Shown in pieces: positions 32,964 to 44,458 of a stretch of DNA of 64,000 nt. Position numbers and translations under genes: made by a program. Within the stretch, counting starts at the first letter, position 1; the number at the start of each line of letters is the position of its first letter. Source of the DNA: Echria macrotheca (taxonomy: Eukaryota > Ascomycota > Sordariomycetes > Sordariales > Schizotheciaceae); contig MU839839.1 of assembly GCA_030411725.1 (NCBI GenBank), positions 1,300,472-1,364,471 of the forward strand, read 5' to 3'. The notes below the pieces were generated by a model. The model was not told the DNA's origin. It searched no databases and saw nothing but the letters and a program-made list of their open reading frames with translations.

Positions 32964-33333
32964 ACTGGGGCGCCGTGGTCGTTCAATGACTCTCTTGAAA
33001 AGCGGACAACTAAACATGTCCAGAGTTTCCAAATAGTTCTGTAGGAAACATGACGGCTTTACGCTGTGCATTACCACAAGTTTGTCATCCTGGTTGTGAC
33101 GCAGGTCGATATTGGGGCATTCACCATCATCGCCAGCGGATTCAAGACTAAAGACACCTATGGTTCTATGCTCCTTCTGATATTCACACACATTGGGATT
33201 TATATCTTGTCATATCGAAGAATAACAGTCTAAAATGCTTCTACTTCTACAAACACGCGAGTCATATCTGGCCAGGACACCAAAGCGCCTCACTTCAAGT
33301 CCACCTCTTAATGTCAGAAACCGGAGTCTCATA
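32964..33333. other. Convergent intergenic region, 370 bp
   Basis: 3' flanks of the cysteine-rich peptide gene (plus) and LtrA-family gene (minus). No supported gene. Confidence 0.5.
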
Positions 33334-35573
33334 TCAGTATCCGTTTCCATGGTACTGGGTGTTCTGCACCTGTACATATCCTCCAGAGTGGTATCCCGTA
33401 CTCAAGGGAAACCCGAGTGGCTGGGGTGCTGGCTGCGGGGGTGCAACAACTGGTCCGGGTGTCGCATAGTTATACGCCGGCGCATCGCTATAATCGTACG
33501 TCGGCATCATGGTGCCCCCAAGCGGGTTGTACGAGTTTCGGTGTTCAGGATGAGGCTGGAGCGGAATTGAAGAGGATACTGCACTGTGTTTGTCATCCTC
33601 TTGGTGCCCACTCTCGGGAGAATGGCTGCTCTGAGGATGGCCTGAATGATCACCTCCGTGTCCATGGCCGTGGCTTCCGCCGACCAGCTCGTCGCCCGAC
33701 TTCTTGTTCCTGCGATTGGCAATCCATGAACCAAATCGATCCGAGATAATGATCAGATACATCAGGATGACGGCGAGCGGCAAGATGAGGGGGGTTTCGA
33801 TGATGGTGTACATGAGATTTTCGTTGGCCGAGAGCGCGAGAACGACAACGGCAACGAAGATGACGGTGCCCCGGTTCAAGAGTGCCGTGTACTCAAAAAC
33901 ATCGACTTTGGTGGTCCGGATTAGAATCATGACAACCAGGAAGCACACCATCAGCAGAAGATAGGCCGCCCAGAAGTAGCGGTATACCAGTTTCCAGGAT
34001 TCGAACATAATGCTCAGGACATCTTGATTGAGCGGTACACTCAGACCGAGCGCGCTGTACATGGCGGCCACGGTATCGGCGTACAGGTGGAGCAGAGCGT
34101 CAGGAAAGTCGTCAATACCCTTGCCCACTACATCCGACCCGCAAATGCCCGTTGTGTTGCCGACGACGTATGCTTCTTGTTGAATCTCGTCGACAAAGAT
34201 CAGACTTTGCAGCTTTTTATCCAACTGCAGGTAGTCGATCGACTTGAACAGCTTGTCTGTCAGGTCCTCGCCGTCGAGATGGTCCTTGAAACAGTACTGG
34301 ACGAAGGATTTCTCCAGTTTGCCGATACCACTGGCGACATAGCGAGCCAGCGCCACTTGCTGCGCACCCTCGACAAGGCCAACAATGGCCAGATGGATGG
34401 GGAAGTGTAGACACGACCAGATCTGCTGCCGGATGGTGCCAAAGTGCCCATGAGGGTGGTTATCGAAGTAGATCATCCAGGTGCCGATGAGGATCAGCAC
34501 GATGCAGAGAACCAGTGCCGAGCCCTCTGGGTCGAGTCCAGACTTGCCCATCATGCGAGAGATGGTTTTCGTCACGCCGATGGCGCCCTCTCCGATAACG
34601 ATGAGGGTGAGCAGCCCCATGCGCTCGACCAGATGTGTCTTTTTGAAGCTGAGCATGCGCCAGAAGCTTGAGATGGTGATGGTCGCGACTGTTTCGAGGA
34701 GCATCACGATCCACCAGACACTGTAGATGCCGTTATCCGAGGTGACCGGCTTGTCCCTCCCGAACGCTGTGATCATGCCTGCGTAGACGCCGGCCGCAAC
34801 CACATACACCAACGTGTTGAGGAAGATGGGCAGGAAAAGGTCGTTCCGCCGCGCAAGACCAACAAAGATGCCCACCACGATGTATTGAATGGCAAACAAC
34901 ACGCGGCTCATAACGAGGGTGTAGCAAAGGATCCGGAAGTCGGTATTGTCACCCTTGTCAGTGCCCGGGGCGAACGAGGAGCCAACGAGGGCGAAGCCCA
35001 CAAAGGTGATCATGATGACAGTCTTGCACGCCCTGCTGTAGATGCTGTCGTTCTCGAATCGGACGTCGTATAGTACCGTGTGAAACCATGTCACCCAGAT
35101 GATGGCGAAGAAGCCTACGTAGGCGAAGAGGGATGAATGGTCGACGATGGCATGGTAGGCTGTGAAGGTCGCAAGATTCGCGACGCTGCATTGTATTAGC
35201 GTTGACCTGGTATAGCAAGATGTATAGGTATTCTGGTGTCGTCTTACAAGAACAAGTCGAAAAACAGCTCGAGTGTGCTGGCTTCATGCCTAGGAGCAAA
35301 GACGAGGTGCTCCTTGTCGACGCCTTGGAGTGGGTTCTGGATCCATGGCACGATGGTGTGTATCCGGCGCTTGGACCGGTCTTGGTGTCTGGAGCAGCTG
35401 AATGTTAGACCGGAGCTTCTCAGACCGGTGAGATCAGGGAGACATACACGGCTTTTCTGCGGAGAAAGGGTGCCATCTCTCGATCCTTTGATATTGTTGT
35501 CAAGCCAAGAAGCCAAGGCGGGAAGGAAAGGGAACGACTTCTTGGCGAGAAGCTTGATTTTGTCTTCAACCAT
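33334..35573 (-). CDS. LtrA-family (low temperature requirement A) membrane protein
   Basis: Exons are 35573-35248 and 35185-33334, with a 62-nt intron (GTAAGA donor, GCTAATAC branch, GCAG acceptor), giving 725 residues. The hallmark HEAS.LELFFDLFFVANL spans the splice junction near residues 98-115, restored exactly by the join. About ten to twelve hydrophobic spans follow, with RMGLLTLIVIGEGAIG in the middle. The last 100 residues are hydrophilic, His/Pro/Gly-rich, and end in Tyr/Gln-rich repeats. The family is named from a Listeria locus needed at low temperature; its biochemical function is unknown, and fungal members are often accessory. Residues about 43-60 could be an unrecognised intron (a GTATGT lies there), but no phase-correct acceptor was found. 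Confidence 0.85.
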
Positions 35574-37087
35574 ACACAGGGGTCAGGTCTAGACTTGGCG
35601 GTGTTCCCTCAGCAGGCGATGCGCTATTGCCTTGGCATCTCTTGGCAGACCAACGAGGTTTGCTGTGCGACTTCAGCTGGCAAGGGGACTCAGCCGCGGA
35701 ATTACTGAATGATTGGTAGCTCACGACCCGCGAGCGCCAAGTGAAGCAAGGAGATGTCGCTGTATCTAGGCACAAGCTATTCTCTCGGCGGTTCCAGTGC
35801 CTCGCAAACATTTCGCGAGAAGAAGGTTTGGGTATACCCAAGCACTCCAAGATATATCTGTTGACGGAATCCACAGAAACCCTCAGCTGTCTCGACAACC
35901 TACAGACTCGGCGCCATGCCAAGTCTATGTACTCCCCTAACAACCCTTCAGGGTTTCTGATGGATCTCTGAACTAACCTACGTGGTGTATCCCGAGAGCC
36001 AGAGGCATTTGCGTGTCGGAACTTCAGATGCTCTAGTCTGCGGCTAACCATAAAACTAGTGCTGCTGCTCAGCCGCAACGAAAGATTAACTCTACCTGGT
36101 AAAACCCTGCGCGGAGCCTCCAACTTTGGTCCGTTAGCGCGAGGCTGGTCGCAACCAGACACGAAAATAGCATCCAGCCCGTGCAACGCCATTGTTTCTT
36201 CCTCCTGGAATGCGATCCACTGTCCCCTGGGGCGAGGTGAAGCATTCCGTCATGCGACCGAGTCATTTTTGTTTGTTACGGTCTCAAAGAAGATCCCATG
36301 AAATTTCGAAATGTTCACGCTGCAAACTGCCTTGATGGTCATGATGACGGTACCATTGTCTGTTGTTCCCCTTTCTGATATCAACGTGGCTGTGTAAGCG
36401 GAGCATGCTTCCGAAGCTACCGGACGGTTTCCTTTTGGGGACAAACTTTACAGACGCCGTGCATGGCGTTTTTCGTCGTTTTATGCCTGCGGCACCAAAC
36501 GACGGGATTCTCCGCACCGAGCAGGAGCCCACTAAATAGGAGTGTGAATACCGGTCTTAGAAGGCCTGTAATCCACGCATTTGGACCTAAGAAGGTCGAG
36601 TTACGACTGATAAGTGTCGTAGACAAAGGGTAACGCGACGGTGGCTAGGCCTTTAAAGCCATTGGGAATGCATTTTCCCTCACTGCAACGCTTGCCACGC
36701 TGTTCTTGTATGCCTTTCAGCCAATGTGAGCTGCCATTGCAAACATTATCTACGCCCCTTAACAGTCTTAACCTGTAATCGCTCCAGACCTCGTGTAAGC
36801 ATTTATCGTGTACGATATAGGTAAGTGGACAGAGATTCTTCCCACACTTCCAGGTTGCGTGCAGTCTTTTGAAGGACAGCGCCGTCCAAGCGCGGGGTTC
36901 AGTGACCAGACACTTGATCTGGCCAATCATATTGTTGCTACCAGCCAAGCGGAGGACACACCATCCTTCACACAACGTTTCTGCCTGATGAATCTCCTCG
37001 CATCTCACATCTATTGTGGGACGGTTCATCTAAAGCCAACAACAGCCACCCAACAACGACTAAACCGGACTTGAAATCGCATTCAAG
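35574..37087. other. Divergent intergenic region, 1.5 kb
   Basis: Promoter region shared by the LtrA-family (minus) and HET (plus) genes. Open frames of 140-208 codons on the minus strand (36601-37029 and 35566-36192) show no domain or signal and are not accepted as genes. Confidence 0.45.
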
Positions 37088-38821
37088 ATGCGTCTCCTCA
37101 ATACCACGACAATTGCCCTCGAGGTTTTCGATAATGATCCACCGCCGTACGCGATCCTTTCGCATCGGTGGGAAGATGAGGAAGTTTCGTTTCAGGATAT
37201 TGAAGACGGCCGGGCCAAGGAGAAGCGCGGATATCACAAGATTCAGATGGCTTGCGGAATCGCCGCAACGGCCGGAATCGAGCATATTTGGGTCGACACA
37301 TGCTGCATCAATAAAGGCGACAGCGCCGAGCTGTCCGAGGCCATCAACTCGATGTACCTCTGGTATGAGGAGTCTACCATATGTTACGTTTACATGTCCG
37401 ACCTGCCGTCAACTTGGGTGCCACCCGATGACATCGGCGAACAGACCAACGAAGATTGTTTAGGAACGCAGGAGTCGATAACCTCTGCACCTGACCCCTG
37501 GTTAGGGGGGCAGGAGCCGATCCCGACGTACTCGAGGAACGACTTCCAAAAAAGCCGTTGGTTTGAACGCGGTTGGACTCTTCAGGAACTTCTCGCACCC
37601 TCGGCTGTTGTATTTCTCAACAATGACTGGGAGGAGGTTGGTACAAAGCTGAACCTCTGGGAATACATCACCGCCCGCACGGGGATTCCCGGCATCATTC
37701 TTCATGGACAGGATGTTCAATCCGCCAGCATTGCGCAACGCATGTCATGGGCGGCGGACCGAAGAACGACTCGTATCGAGGATAGGGCATACAGTCTTAT
37801 GGGCCTCTTCGGAGTCAATATGCCCTTGCTCTACGGCGAACGACAGAACGCATTTCTTCGCCTCCAGGAAGAAATCATCAAGACTTCCAACGACCACAGC
37901 ATTTTCGCCTGGGGGGACTTCAACAACGCCTCGGGGTTCAGCGACGGTAGCTTGCTAGCTCATTCTCCGACAGCTTTCTGTTGGTCTTGGTCTGTCGTCT
38001 GCTCCGAATCACCGCCGAATATGATTTCACTCGACAGTCGAGGCATCCATCTGACAATTCCTGTGGGCATGCCGGTCCTGCGTGCAAAGAGCACAGACGG
38101 GCAATGGTGGCTGACCCGCGCAGCATGGCTGCCTTGCACCTTTTATGACAGCTCAAATACAGGCCGGCGCCGGTCTGTTGTCATCGTCCTGACTGAGGTG
38201 GAGGGAGTCTATCAAAGGTTGACGGTCCGGCATAGTCAGGATGATAGTCATCCTGAGCAGACGCCACAATCAACGATCTGCTGTTACCGGACTCGTCGAA
38301 TACGCTCAGGCCCACCTGTGCTCTCGCGGCTTGCATCACAAGGAAACCTGACTGCAGTCGGATTGCAGCTGGAGAAAGGCGTCGGTCACCCTATCCGGAA
38401 GAGATGGTGCGAAGAAGCACTGATACACGCGGCGGTGACGGGCAAAGATCAAGCTGTGAAACTCTTGCTCGACACAGGTCTCGAAGCTGAGGATCGGTTC
38501 TTGATATCCCAAAAAGCCTTGCGATACATAATGCCATTCGTTTCTGTGCCACAGAATGTGGTAACAGTATTGGTACAGGTCGGACTAGCGCAGGGCAACA
38601 CATACCAAGCAGTCCGTGACATTTTGTGTCAGGCGCCGGAAGAGGACAGTCAGTGTGTTGTGGCTAGGCATATCCTTCTTGCTCTCGACCATCAGACGCG
38701 CCGAGCTGTCTGCGAGACGTTTTTATCGGAGCACATGACGGGGAGGAGTCACTCAGATAAGAGGAGGCATTTGTACGACTCGATCATTAACGACCCGGCA
38801 TCTAGCGGCTGTGTAACTTAG
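37088..38821 (+). CDS. HET-domain protein with C-terminal ankyrin-like repeats
   Basis: A single-exon protein of 577 residues. It opens MRLLNTTTIALEVF and carries the full HET (heterokaryon incompatibility) domain across residues 1-240. Visible motifs are YAILSHRWEDEEVSFQD, GIEHIWVDTCCINKGD with AINSMY, WFERGWTLQELLAP, and AYSLMGLFGVNMPLLYGE. The C-terminal 150 residues contain weak ankyrin-like units (EALIHAAVTGKDQAVKLLLDTGL). There is no NACHT or WD40 part, so it is a short HET protein, not a full NLR. HET domains trigger cell death after non-self fusion or other cues in filamentous ascomycetes and are TIR-like in fold. The location between MITE copies near a telomere fits a fast-evolving allorecognition gene. 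Appears intact. Confidence 0.9.
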   Translation: MRLLNTTTIALEVFDNDPPPYAILSHRWEDEEVSFQDIEDGRAKEKRGYHKIQMACGIAATAGIEHIWVDTCCINKGDSAELSEAINSMYLWYEESTICYVYMSDLPSTWVPPDDIGEQTNEDCLGTQESITSAPDPWLGGQEPIPTYSRNDFQKSRWFERGWTLQELLAPSAVVFLNNDWEEVGTKLNLWEYITARTGIPGIILHGQDVQSASIAQRMSWAADRRTTRIEDRAYSLMGLFGVNMPLLYGERQNAFLRLQEEIIKTSNDHSIFAWGDFNNASGFSDGSLLAHSPTAFCWSWSVVCSESPPNMISLDSRGIHLTIPVGMPVLRAKSTDGQWWLTRAAWLPCTFYDSSNTGRRRSVVIVLTEVEGVYQRLTVRHSQDDSHPEQTPQSTICCYRTRRIRSGPPVLSRLASQGNLTAVGLQLEKGVGHPIRKRWCEEALIHAAVTGKDQAVKLLLDTGLEAEDRFLISQKALRYIMPFVSVPQNVVTVLVQVGLAQGNTYQAVRDILCQAPEEDSQCVVARHILLALDHQTRRAVCETFLSEHMTGRSHSDKRRHLYDSIINDPASSGCVT

Positions 38822-39095
38822 CTGGAGATCGTTGCGCATCAATGAGGGGTTGGCCAGAAGGATCAATGTAGCCATCACGAATCGCTGAGAAATCTCAAGC
38901 TTATCCCCTATCAAATCCTGGGTTACTGTAGGAATTGACCAATAGTTACAGGCTCGTGTTGTGCTAGTAGATGAACTAGCAAGGATGCTGTACAAAGTTG
39001 TGGGCGGCCAACATGAAGTTGTGGCGGAACTCCGCAATACAAAAGTCGCCGGGCGGAAAAGGTCCGCCCGACTCGCCCAAATTCCAAAGTGGTGC

Positions 39096-40262
39096 TTACA
39101 GGTTCTCCTCAACACGATAAACCAACTTCTTCCCACTGACTCGTTTCTCTCTGAGGGCATCAAGTCCCTGAAAAATTCCCTTCAGCCCCCCCTCGCCCAG
39201 TTCAGCCGGGTGCGGTTGAAGCGTACCCTCCGCGAGCAACTTCTCAGCCAGAGACCAGAAGCTAGTGGCGAATTCGAAGTCGGCGGGATTTGCTGGAAAT
39301 TCGTAATAGTGTCCTGGCGGGCCAACTTTAAAATACTCTCCAATACCTGTATACGCAAGTGTGACCTTGGTCTGGACATCCTCGCGGTCGTGCTTGACAG
39401 CTTGTAGGTACGAGACAACGCCGCCCTTTGAGCCGATAGCCGCTGAGCAAATCGCGGCGCTAGACTGGGTCGAGTTGCAGTCAAAGACGTGAGCAAGAGA
39501 GTCCTGGGTGAAGGCCTTGATTTTCTCTGCGCAGTCCGGGTCATTGTAGTCAAAGACGACATCGGCGCCGCGGGACTTCACGAAATCGAAGTTGTGAGGC
39601 GAAGCGGTTGCGACGATCGGCGAGCAACCAGACAGACGAGCAAACTGCACCGCGAGGCTTCCGGTAGCCGTACTGGCCCCGTTGATGAGAATAGGGAAAT
39701 TGGCTTTACCTGTACCGGGCAGCGGTAAACCCAGGGACTGATACAGCCCCTGGCCAACCGTGGTGATACCAACCCCGAGTGTGCACGCTTCTTCGTCGGT
39801 CAGCCGATCCGGAATCTGAAAAGTGTTCTGTCAGTTATTCAACGCTCTAGCTGGCGACCGTCAAGCTCACCTTGGTGGCTAGTTCTGACTTGACAATGCA
39901 GTACTCGGCGAAACAGCCATCCTCGGGTTGCACCACGTTCGACCCGTGCGCGAATCCTGCGATCCTGTCGCCTTTCTTCCAGGGCTTCTGCACATGCGGC
40001 CCGACATCCTCAACTACGCCGGCAAAGTCGCACCCAACCGTCAGCCCGGGGTGCGGGAAACTGTCAAGGGTGAACCTAGATATCGAAGAGTTAGACGGAA
40101 TTGCCCAGAACATTGCTAATTTCTAAATTGGTACACCAACCAGTCAGTCGGATTCACTGCCACGGCAGTGACCTTGACAAGGACATAATCGTCTCGAAGT
40201 GTGGGAATCGGAACATCCTGGATTTCCGCCTCCTTGGGGCCTTTACTTTTGATTGCCTTCAT
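39096..40262 (-). CDS. ToxD / trans-enoyl-reductase-like MDR oxidoreductase
   Basis: Exons are 40262-40141, 40075-39871 and 39815-39096, with introns of 65 and 55 nt (branch GTCTAAC and acceptor TAG; GTGAGC donor and CAG acceptor), giving 348 residues. The N-terminal GroES-like half runs through VKVTAVAVNPTDW and GCDFAGVVEDVG. The Rossmann half has NGASTATGSLAVQFARLSG as the NADPH loop and ends KGIFQGLDALREKRVSGKKLVY. No structural-zinc cysteine cluster is present. This matches zinc-independent MDR enzymes of the ToxD/stand-alone enoyl reductase group, which often work in trans with polyketide synthases, though others act on small enones. No PKS lies in the window. The first intron would have hidden the N-terminal 41 residues from simple frame reading. 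Confidence 0.87.
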
Positions 40263-41444
40263 TCTCTGTTGATGGGTCGATCACTGTGGGATATTGGGAA
40301 TGACTGGAACAATGCTGGGCGCGTCAAAAGTATCATCTCGTTTTATATCTGCTAGGGATCATTGCTCAACCATCAACTGCCTGGCAGACGCGGGCCTTAA
40401 ACCACCTTTGCATTTCTAATCAATTGTTGACTTAAACCGCTCGCCAATGCATTAAATACATCTTCTCGGACGGTTTGGCTCCCGGGCGGAATTCCGGAGC
40501 TGCGGTTGGCTGGTCTGCGCCAAAACTGCCCTTGGATTTCACGTTAAGTTGCCGATATCTTCCCGAGATGTCACCGTGGTTGTTCCGCTCCGGCCCGATC
40601 TTGATCAATGCGCTTGGGTTTGTGTGGTATCCTAAATACCGCCGGTGGAACACGATATTTAGACCTATTAGAGACTGGATCCTGCTCGACATGCAGAACT
40701 AACGCAGCGGTCTATGTCTAGCATGTCCCACTTCGTCGGGTACAGGAGCCGGAATGAGGCTTGTTGTCCAAGCTATGGCTTGACTTATTCGTTTGGTGGC
40801 GTCAGTCAGCGTCATGAGCCATCACGAGCCGTAACACGTCCTGTAGGCGCCCGCATGCAGTTTGACTTGGCCACATTGTCTCCGTTCTCTCGTGTTCCTG
40901 CGAGCCGAAGATCTATGTCAGGTCTTGTCTTGGAACCCCCGATGCGATGAACTCGGAGGCCTCTAGTCGCATGCAACCGGTGCGAGTTCATGTACCTAAC
41001 CCTTATCGTGTTCAGGTAGAAGAGTCACGGCCCTGGCGGGTCGTGCTGGCATATATCCACAGTTAGGGCTCTGAGGTGCTGACCTTAGAATTCTGGCAAT
41101 CCTTCTGGAAGGTTGGCTCATTGGGTGTGGGTCCAGCGGCCCGGCCGTCACAAGGGGCTTATTCAACACAAAATTAATTCGCAGTGTCTTTTGTATATCG
41201 TCCTTTTCTCATCCGAGATGTCCAAAAACGGACTCGGGCGTTGATCGATGGATCGCGTGCCAGGGGCCTGCTGATGACGATCAACCGCGACACCTGCTCG
41301 AGTTGGGCTCGCTCCAGTCGGCTGGGCGCTCGGCACCAAGAACCGGGACATGCTCCTGCGCACAAAACACGTCGTTCCCTGAGTCGAAAAATTTTCTGAC
41401 TTCCATTTTTTTTCTGACTGAATTTTTTGTTTCTTCGTTTTATC
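40263..41444. other. Divergent intergenic region, 1.2 kb
   Basis: Between the MDR gene (minus) and the FAD oxidoreductase gene (plus), so probably a shared promoter region. No frame is supported. Pyrimidine-rich sequence (41390-41440) directly precedes the FAD gene start. Confidence 0.45.
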
Positions 41445-43382
41445 ATGGCTCACAAGCTCCTTTTCGTGGCTGCGGCACTGTGCTTCATGCAGGTTATCGC
41501 AGGTGCCGTCTACAATGCGGCTGCTCACACTTGCGAGACCATCAAGCGAGAAATTTCTCCAGCAAGCACGGTGGAATATCCTGGAGTCCGTATGACACCA
41601 GCCCAGACCGAATACTGAACAGACTCGGAATGCTGAAACCTCACAGTCAGTCCGATACTCGCCGACGATGCCACAGCACACTGGTTCCAGTCATCAAACC
41701 AAGTCCCCACCTGTGTCGTAGAGCCCGCGTCTGCACTCGATGTTTCCATCGCGCTCCGTGCCATCGCGGCTGACAGGACCCCTTTTGCGGTCATGTCAGG
41801 AGGGCATGCATCAAATCCCGGATTCTCAAGCACCCAGGGTGTGCACATCTCTCTACGCCGCCTCAATCAAGTGGTCTTGTCATCGGACCGTACCAGCGTC
41901 GAGATCGGATTTGGCCAGGTGGGTGCGCTGCTGAGATTCTGGTTGTCGCTAACAACCTGAATCAGGGTTGGATGGATGTTTACAAGAAGTTGGATGCAAC
42001 CGGCATAAATGTGGTGGGCGGGAGGGTCCCCGGACCAGGCGTCGGTGGTTTTACATTGGGCGGTGGTTATTCATGGTAAGTCATCCGGTCGTTACACACA
42101 TCACGCGGGCCGCCCTTTTTGGGTCTTCCGTCTTCACAAATTGCCCCTCCCCGCGTTGCTGGTTGCTGAATGCAAACAGGAAAACCAATCAACACGGTAT
42201 GTTTCTCTCTGCACCCATTTCGTTGTTTCGAGCTAACATTTGTTCCAGGTCTGACCTGCGACACTGTCAAGCTGTACAACTTGGTCCTTCCTGTGAGTGG
42301 TCGTCCCAGGGGTATACTTGAGCACGCTGATAACGATGTCAGAATGGGACGATTACTACCGCATCCGAAAACGTCAATCCTGATATTTTCTTCGCATTGA
42401 AGGGAGGGCTCAATAGGTTTGGCATCGTAACCTCGGCGGTACTCAATACACATCCGCAGACCAAGGTTCACGTATGCGGACATCCACTGCTGGTGTTCAT
42501 TTACTCCCGCTAACTCTGACTCTCTGGTTAGGGAGGACTCATTATTTACCCGGCTACGTCCATTCCGGCCCTGCTCGACCTCACTGCAAATTTCTCGGAC
42601 AACAACACCGACCCCAAAACGCAGATCATCACCACCATTGGCGGTTCACCGACTGGACCTACTGCCATCGCCCTGCTATTCCACGATGGCCCAACGAAGC
42701 CAACTTCACTCAGGGCCTTTGAGGCGATACCGCACCTGGTTGATACCGTGGAGACACAGTCATTTCTGCAGTTTGTGGAAGGAATTCCGTCGGAGCTGGC
42801 GCAGGTGGCCAATCGGCGAGGCGCGTTTGCCACGTTCTCGACATCGAATCTAACTCCGCGCTTTCTCTATGCTATCCAGGCCGAATGCGAGGTAGGTCCG
42901 ACACGAGTACTCACAGCTTTGAACCCTCTGACTTGCAGCGCAGCTATTCGGTAAGATCATGGCGCAGCACGGCGGCTTAACAGCAAGCTATGATATCGAG
43001 CCATTTACAAGATATGGGCAGTTTGCTACGGAGAGTGCCTATCCTCATGGCCACTCGCCGTTGCCGGTAGGTTTCGGCCCTTTGGAACTTGCTGTTAGGA
43101 GAGCTGACCGTTGTGCAGCTAAACCTGTACTTCTCTTGGGCAGACAAGTCTGAAGATGAATTCTGGCACAAGCAGATGCGCGAGTCTCTCGGGCGACTCA
43201 AGCAAATGGCTGTCGAGGAACAGATATACAGTCCGTCGTTGACTCAGTATCCCAACTATGCTCTTGCTGGAGCGGCCGCTGAAGAGTTGTATGGCCATTT
43301 AAACGCCGCACGTTTGAGAGAGATTCGAAGAGTTGTCGATCCTCTGAGGGTTATGGATCTGGCCGGTGGTTTTGAGATCTAA
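41445..43382 (+). CDS. Secreted FAD-linked oxidoreductase, berberine-bridge type, nine exons
   Basis: Exons are 41445-41589, 41647-41918, 41966-42075, 42180-42196, 42249-42292, 42343-42471, 42532-42891, 42944-43066 and 43119-43382. The sum is 1464 nt, an exact 488 codons (487 residues). All eight introns (47-104 nt) have GT..AG ends and consistent phase; exon 4 is only 17 nt. A signal peptide (MAHKLLFVAAALCFMQVIAG) precedes an FAD_binding_4 domain with VMSGGHASNPGFSST. Its His is the usual site of covalent 8-alpha-histidyl FAD. VVGGRVPGPGVGGFTLGGGYSW lacks the Cys seen in bicovalent members. The BBE-type C-terminus contains NLYFSWAD. Such enzymes oxidise alcohols, sugars or metabolite intermediates and are common in fungal metabolite clusters. 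Divergent to a ToxD-like reductase. No break was found. Confidence 0.88.
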
Positions 43383-43450
43383 CGCATAGACGGAAGCAAC
43401 CAAAAGAACTAGAACAGTTGCAATTAATATCTAATAAAGCCTTCTAAAAG

Positions 43451-43789
43451 GGCGTTTGATAGGGGTGCACACCCCTTTTGATCTGTACGCATCCCCTTTG
43501 AAGATAAATCTTTTGCCTACATCCTAAAATAAAAGCGTTTTGGCGTACTAGCAATGCCACAAGGGCCATTAATAAGGGCTTTGCAATCTGTCAAGTACGT
43601 TCTTAAACCTCTATTTAGAGAAAATAAGGTAGAAAAGGTCTCAACCTCACGCGTGTCCAGGGGTTCAGTAAATAAACGTGACTACCTTAAATCTTTACTT
43701 TCCTCAACCTTGAGCTGATATGTGTAAAACGCTATTGCGGAGGATGCACCCGTAGCAAAAGGGAGGTGGGTGCACCCCTATCAGATGCC
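43451..43789 (+). mobile_element. hAT-like MITE, copy 2 (339 bp)
   Basis: A perfect 8-bp target-site duplication, TCTAAAAG, lies at 43443-43450 and 43790-43797. The left end begins GGCGTTTGATAGGGGTGCAC and the right end, complemented, GGCATCTGATAGGGGTGCAC. The interior is AT-rich, has no open frame and aligns with the reverse complement of copy 1. It is inserted about 70 bp past the stop codon of the FAD oxidoreductase gene, so it may supply its 3' end signals. Confidence 0.88.
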
Positions 43790-43797
43790 TCTAAAAG

Positions 43798-44458
43798 AGA
43801 CATACAGTTTCGTATCTCGTGGACTCAAGATGGGAACAGCACGTCGGCTCTTTGTCGTGGATCCGAAGTCCCATCGCCTGCAGCTATTTGTCACCAAGCC
43901 CGCAAGCCGATGCCCAATCAAGGTGTTGTACCGGTATGATAGCCAGCCTCAACCGATGAAAATACCATTCCAAGAAATCCATTCGTTCTGTCGGATTAGT
44001 TCGGGGTTTCTTCTTAAGTCCGTCCCCAACTGCGGACTCGGGCCCGCATCCGGGGCTTTGTCTGCGTGTACCCTCATCCAGGTGGAGCACCGGATCCTTC
44101 ACACCGAGGGACGAAATCCTGACTTGGTTCAGCTATTTATCAGTCAGCTTCAAAATGGGACGTGGTTAGAGTATCAATTCGTGATATCATTTTCACTAGT
44201 CTAACGTCAACTGAATCTAAATTGAATGGCAAACCATAAGAACATGTTCTTGACTTGGAAAGAATGTGACCGGATGGCTGGGTACGCTCTTGCCAAGAAC
44301 AACCTGGAAGTACCGGCTGCGGCCCATCCCGCTAGCCCCCAAGAAATTCCGGTGTTAACTTGCCGGAGGCCGACGGTTGTTTGCATAAAATCTCGTTGGA
44401 GCCGCTATTTCTCGCCTGACCAACATGGTCCTCTACTCAGTTTACTGCCGCTCCCACC
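43798..44458. other. Intergenic region, 661 bp
   Basis: Between MITE copy 2 and the second MDR gene, which uses its distal part as promoter. A plus frame at about 43830-44204 has no recognisable features. Confidence 0.45.

Noticed and set aside
35566..36192. Minus-strand frame of 208 codons upstream of the LtrA gene
   Set aside because: Composition is Arg/Ser-rich with no hydrophobic, signal or domain pattern. It overlaps the LtrA start and promoter region.
36601..37029. Minus-strand 142-codon cysteine-containing frame next to the HET gene
   Set aside because: Cysteines are not regularly spaced, there is no signal peptide, and no family pattern is visible. It is probably chance in the divergent promoter.
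41427..42500. Region first read as a broken FAD-oxidoreductase pseudogene because of stops in every frame
   Set aside because: Eight consistent introns restore one uninterrupted 488-codon frame, so it is annotated as an intact gene.
30663..43789. Idea that the two MITEs are the ends of one large composite transposon carrying the genes between
   Set aside because: Each copy has its own complete pair of inverted ends and its own different target duplication, so they inserted independently.
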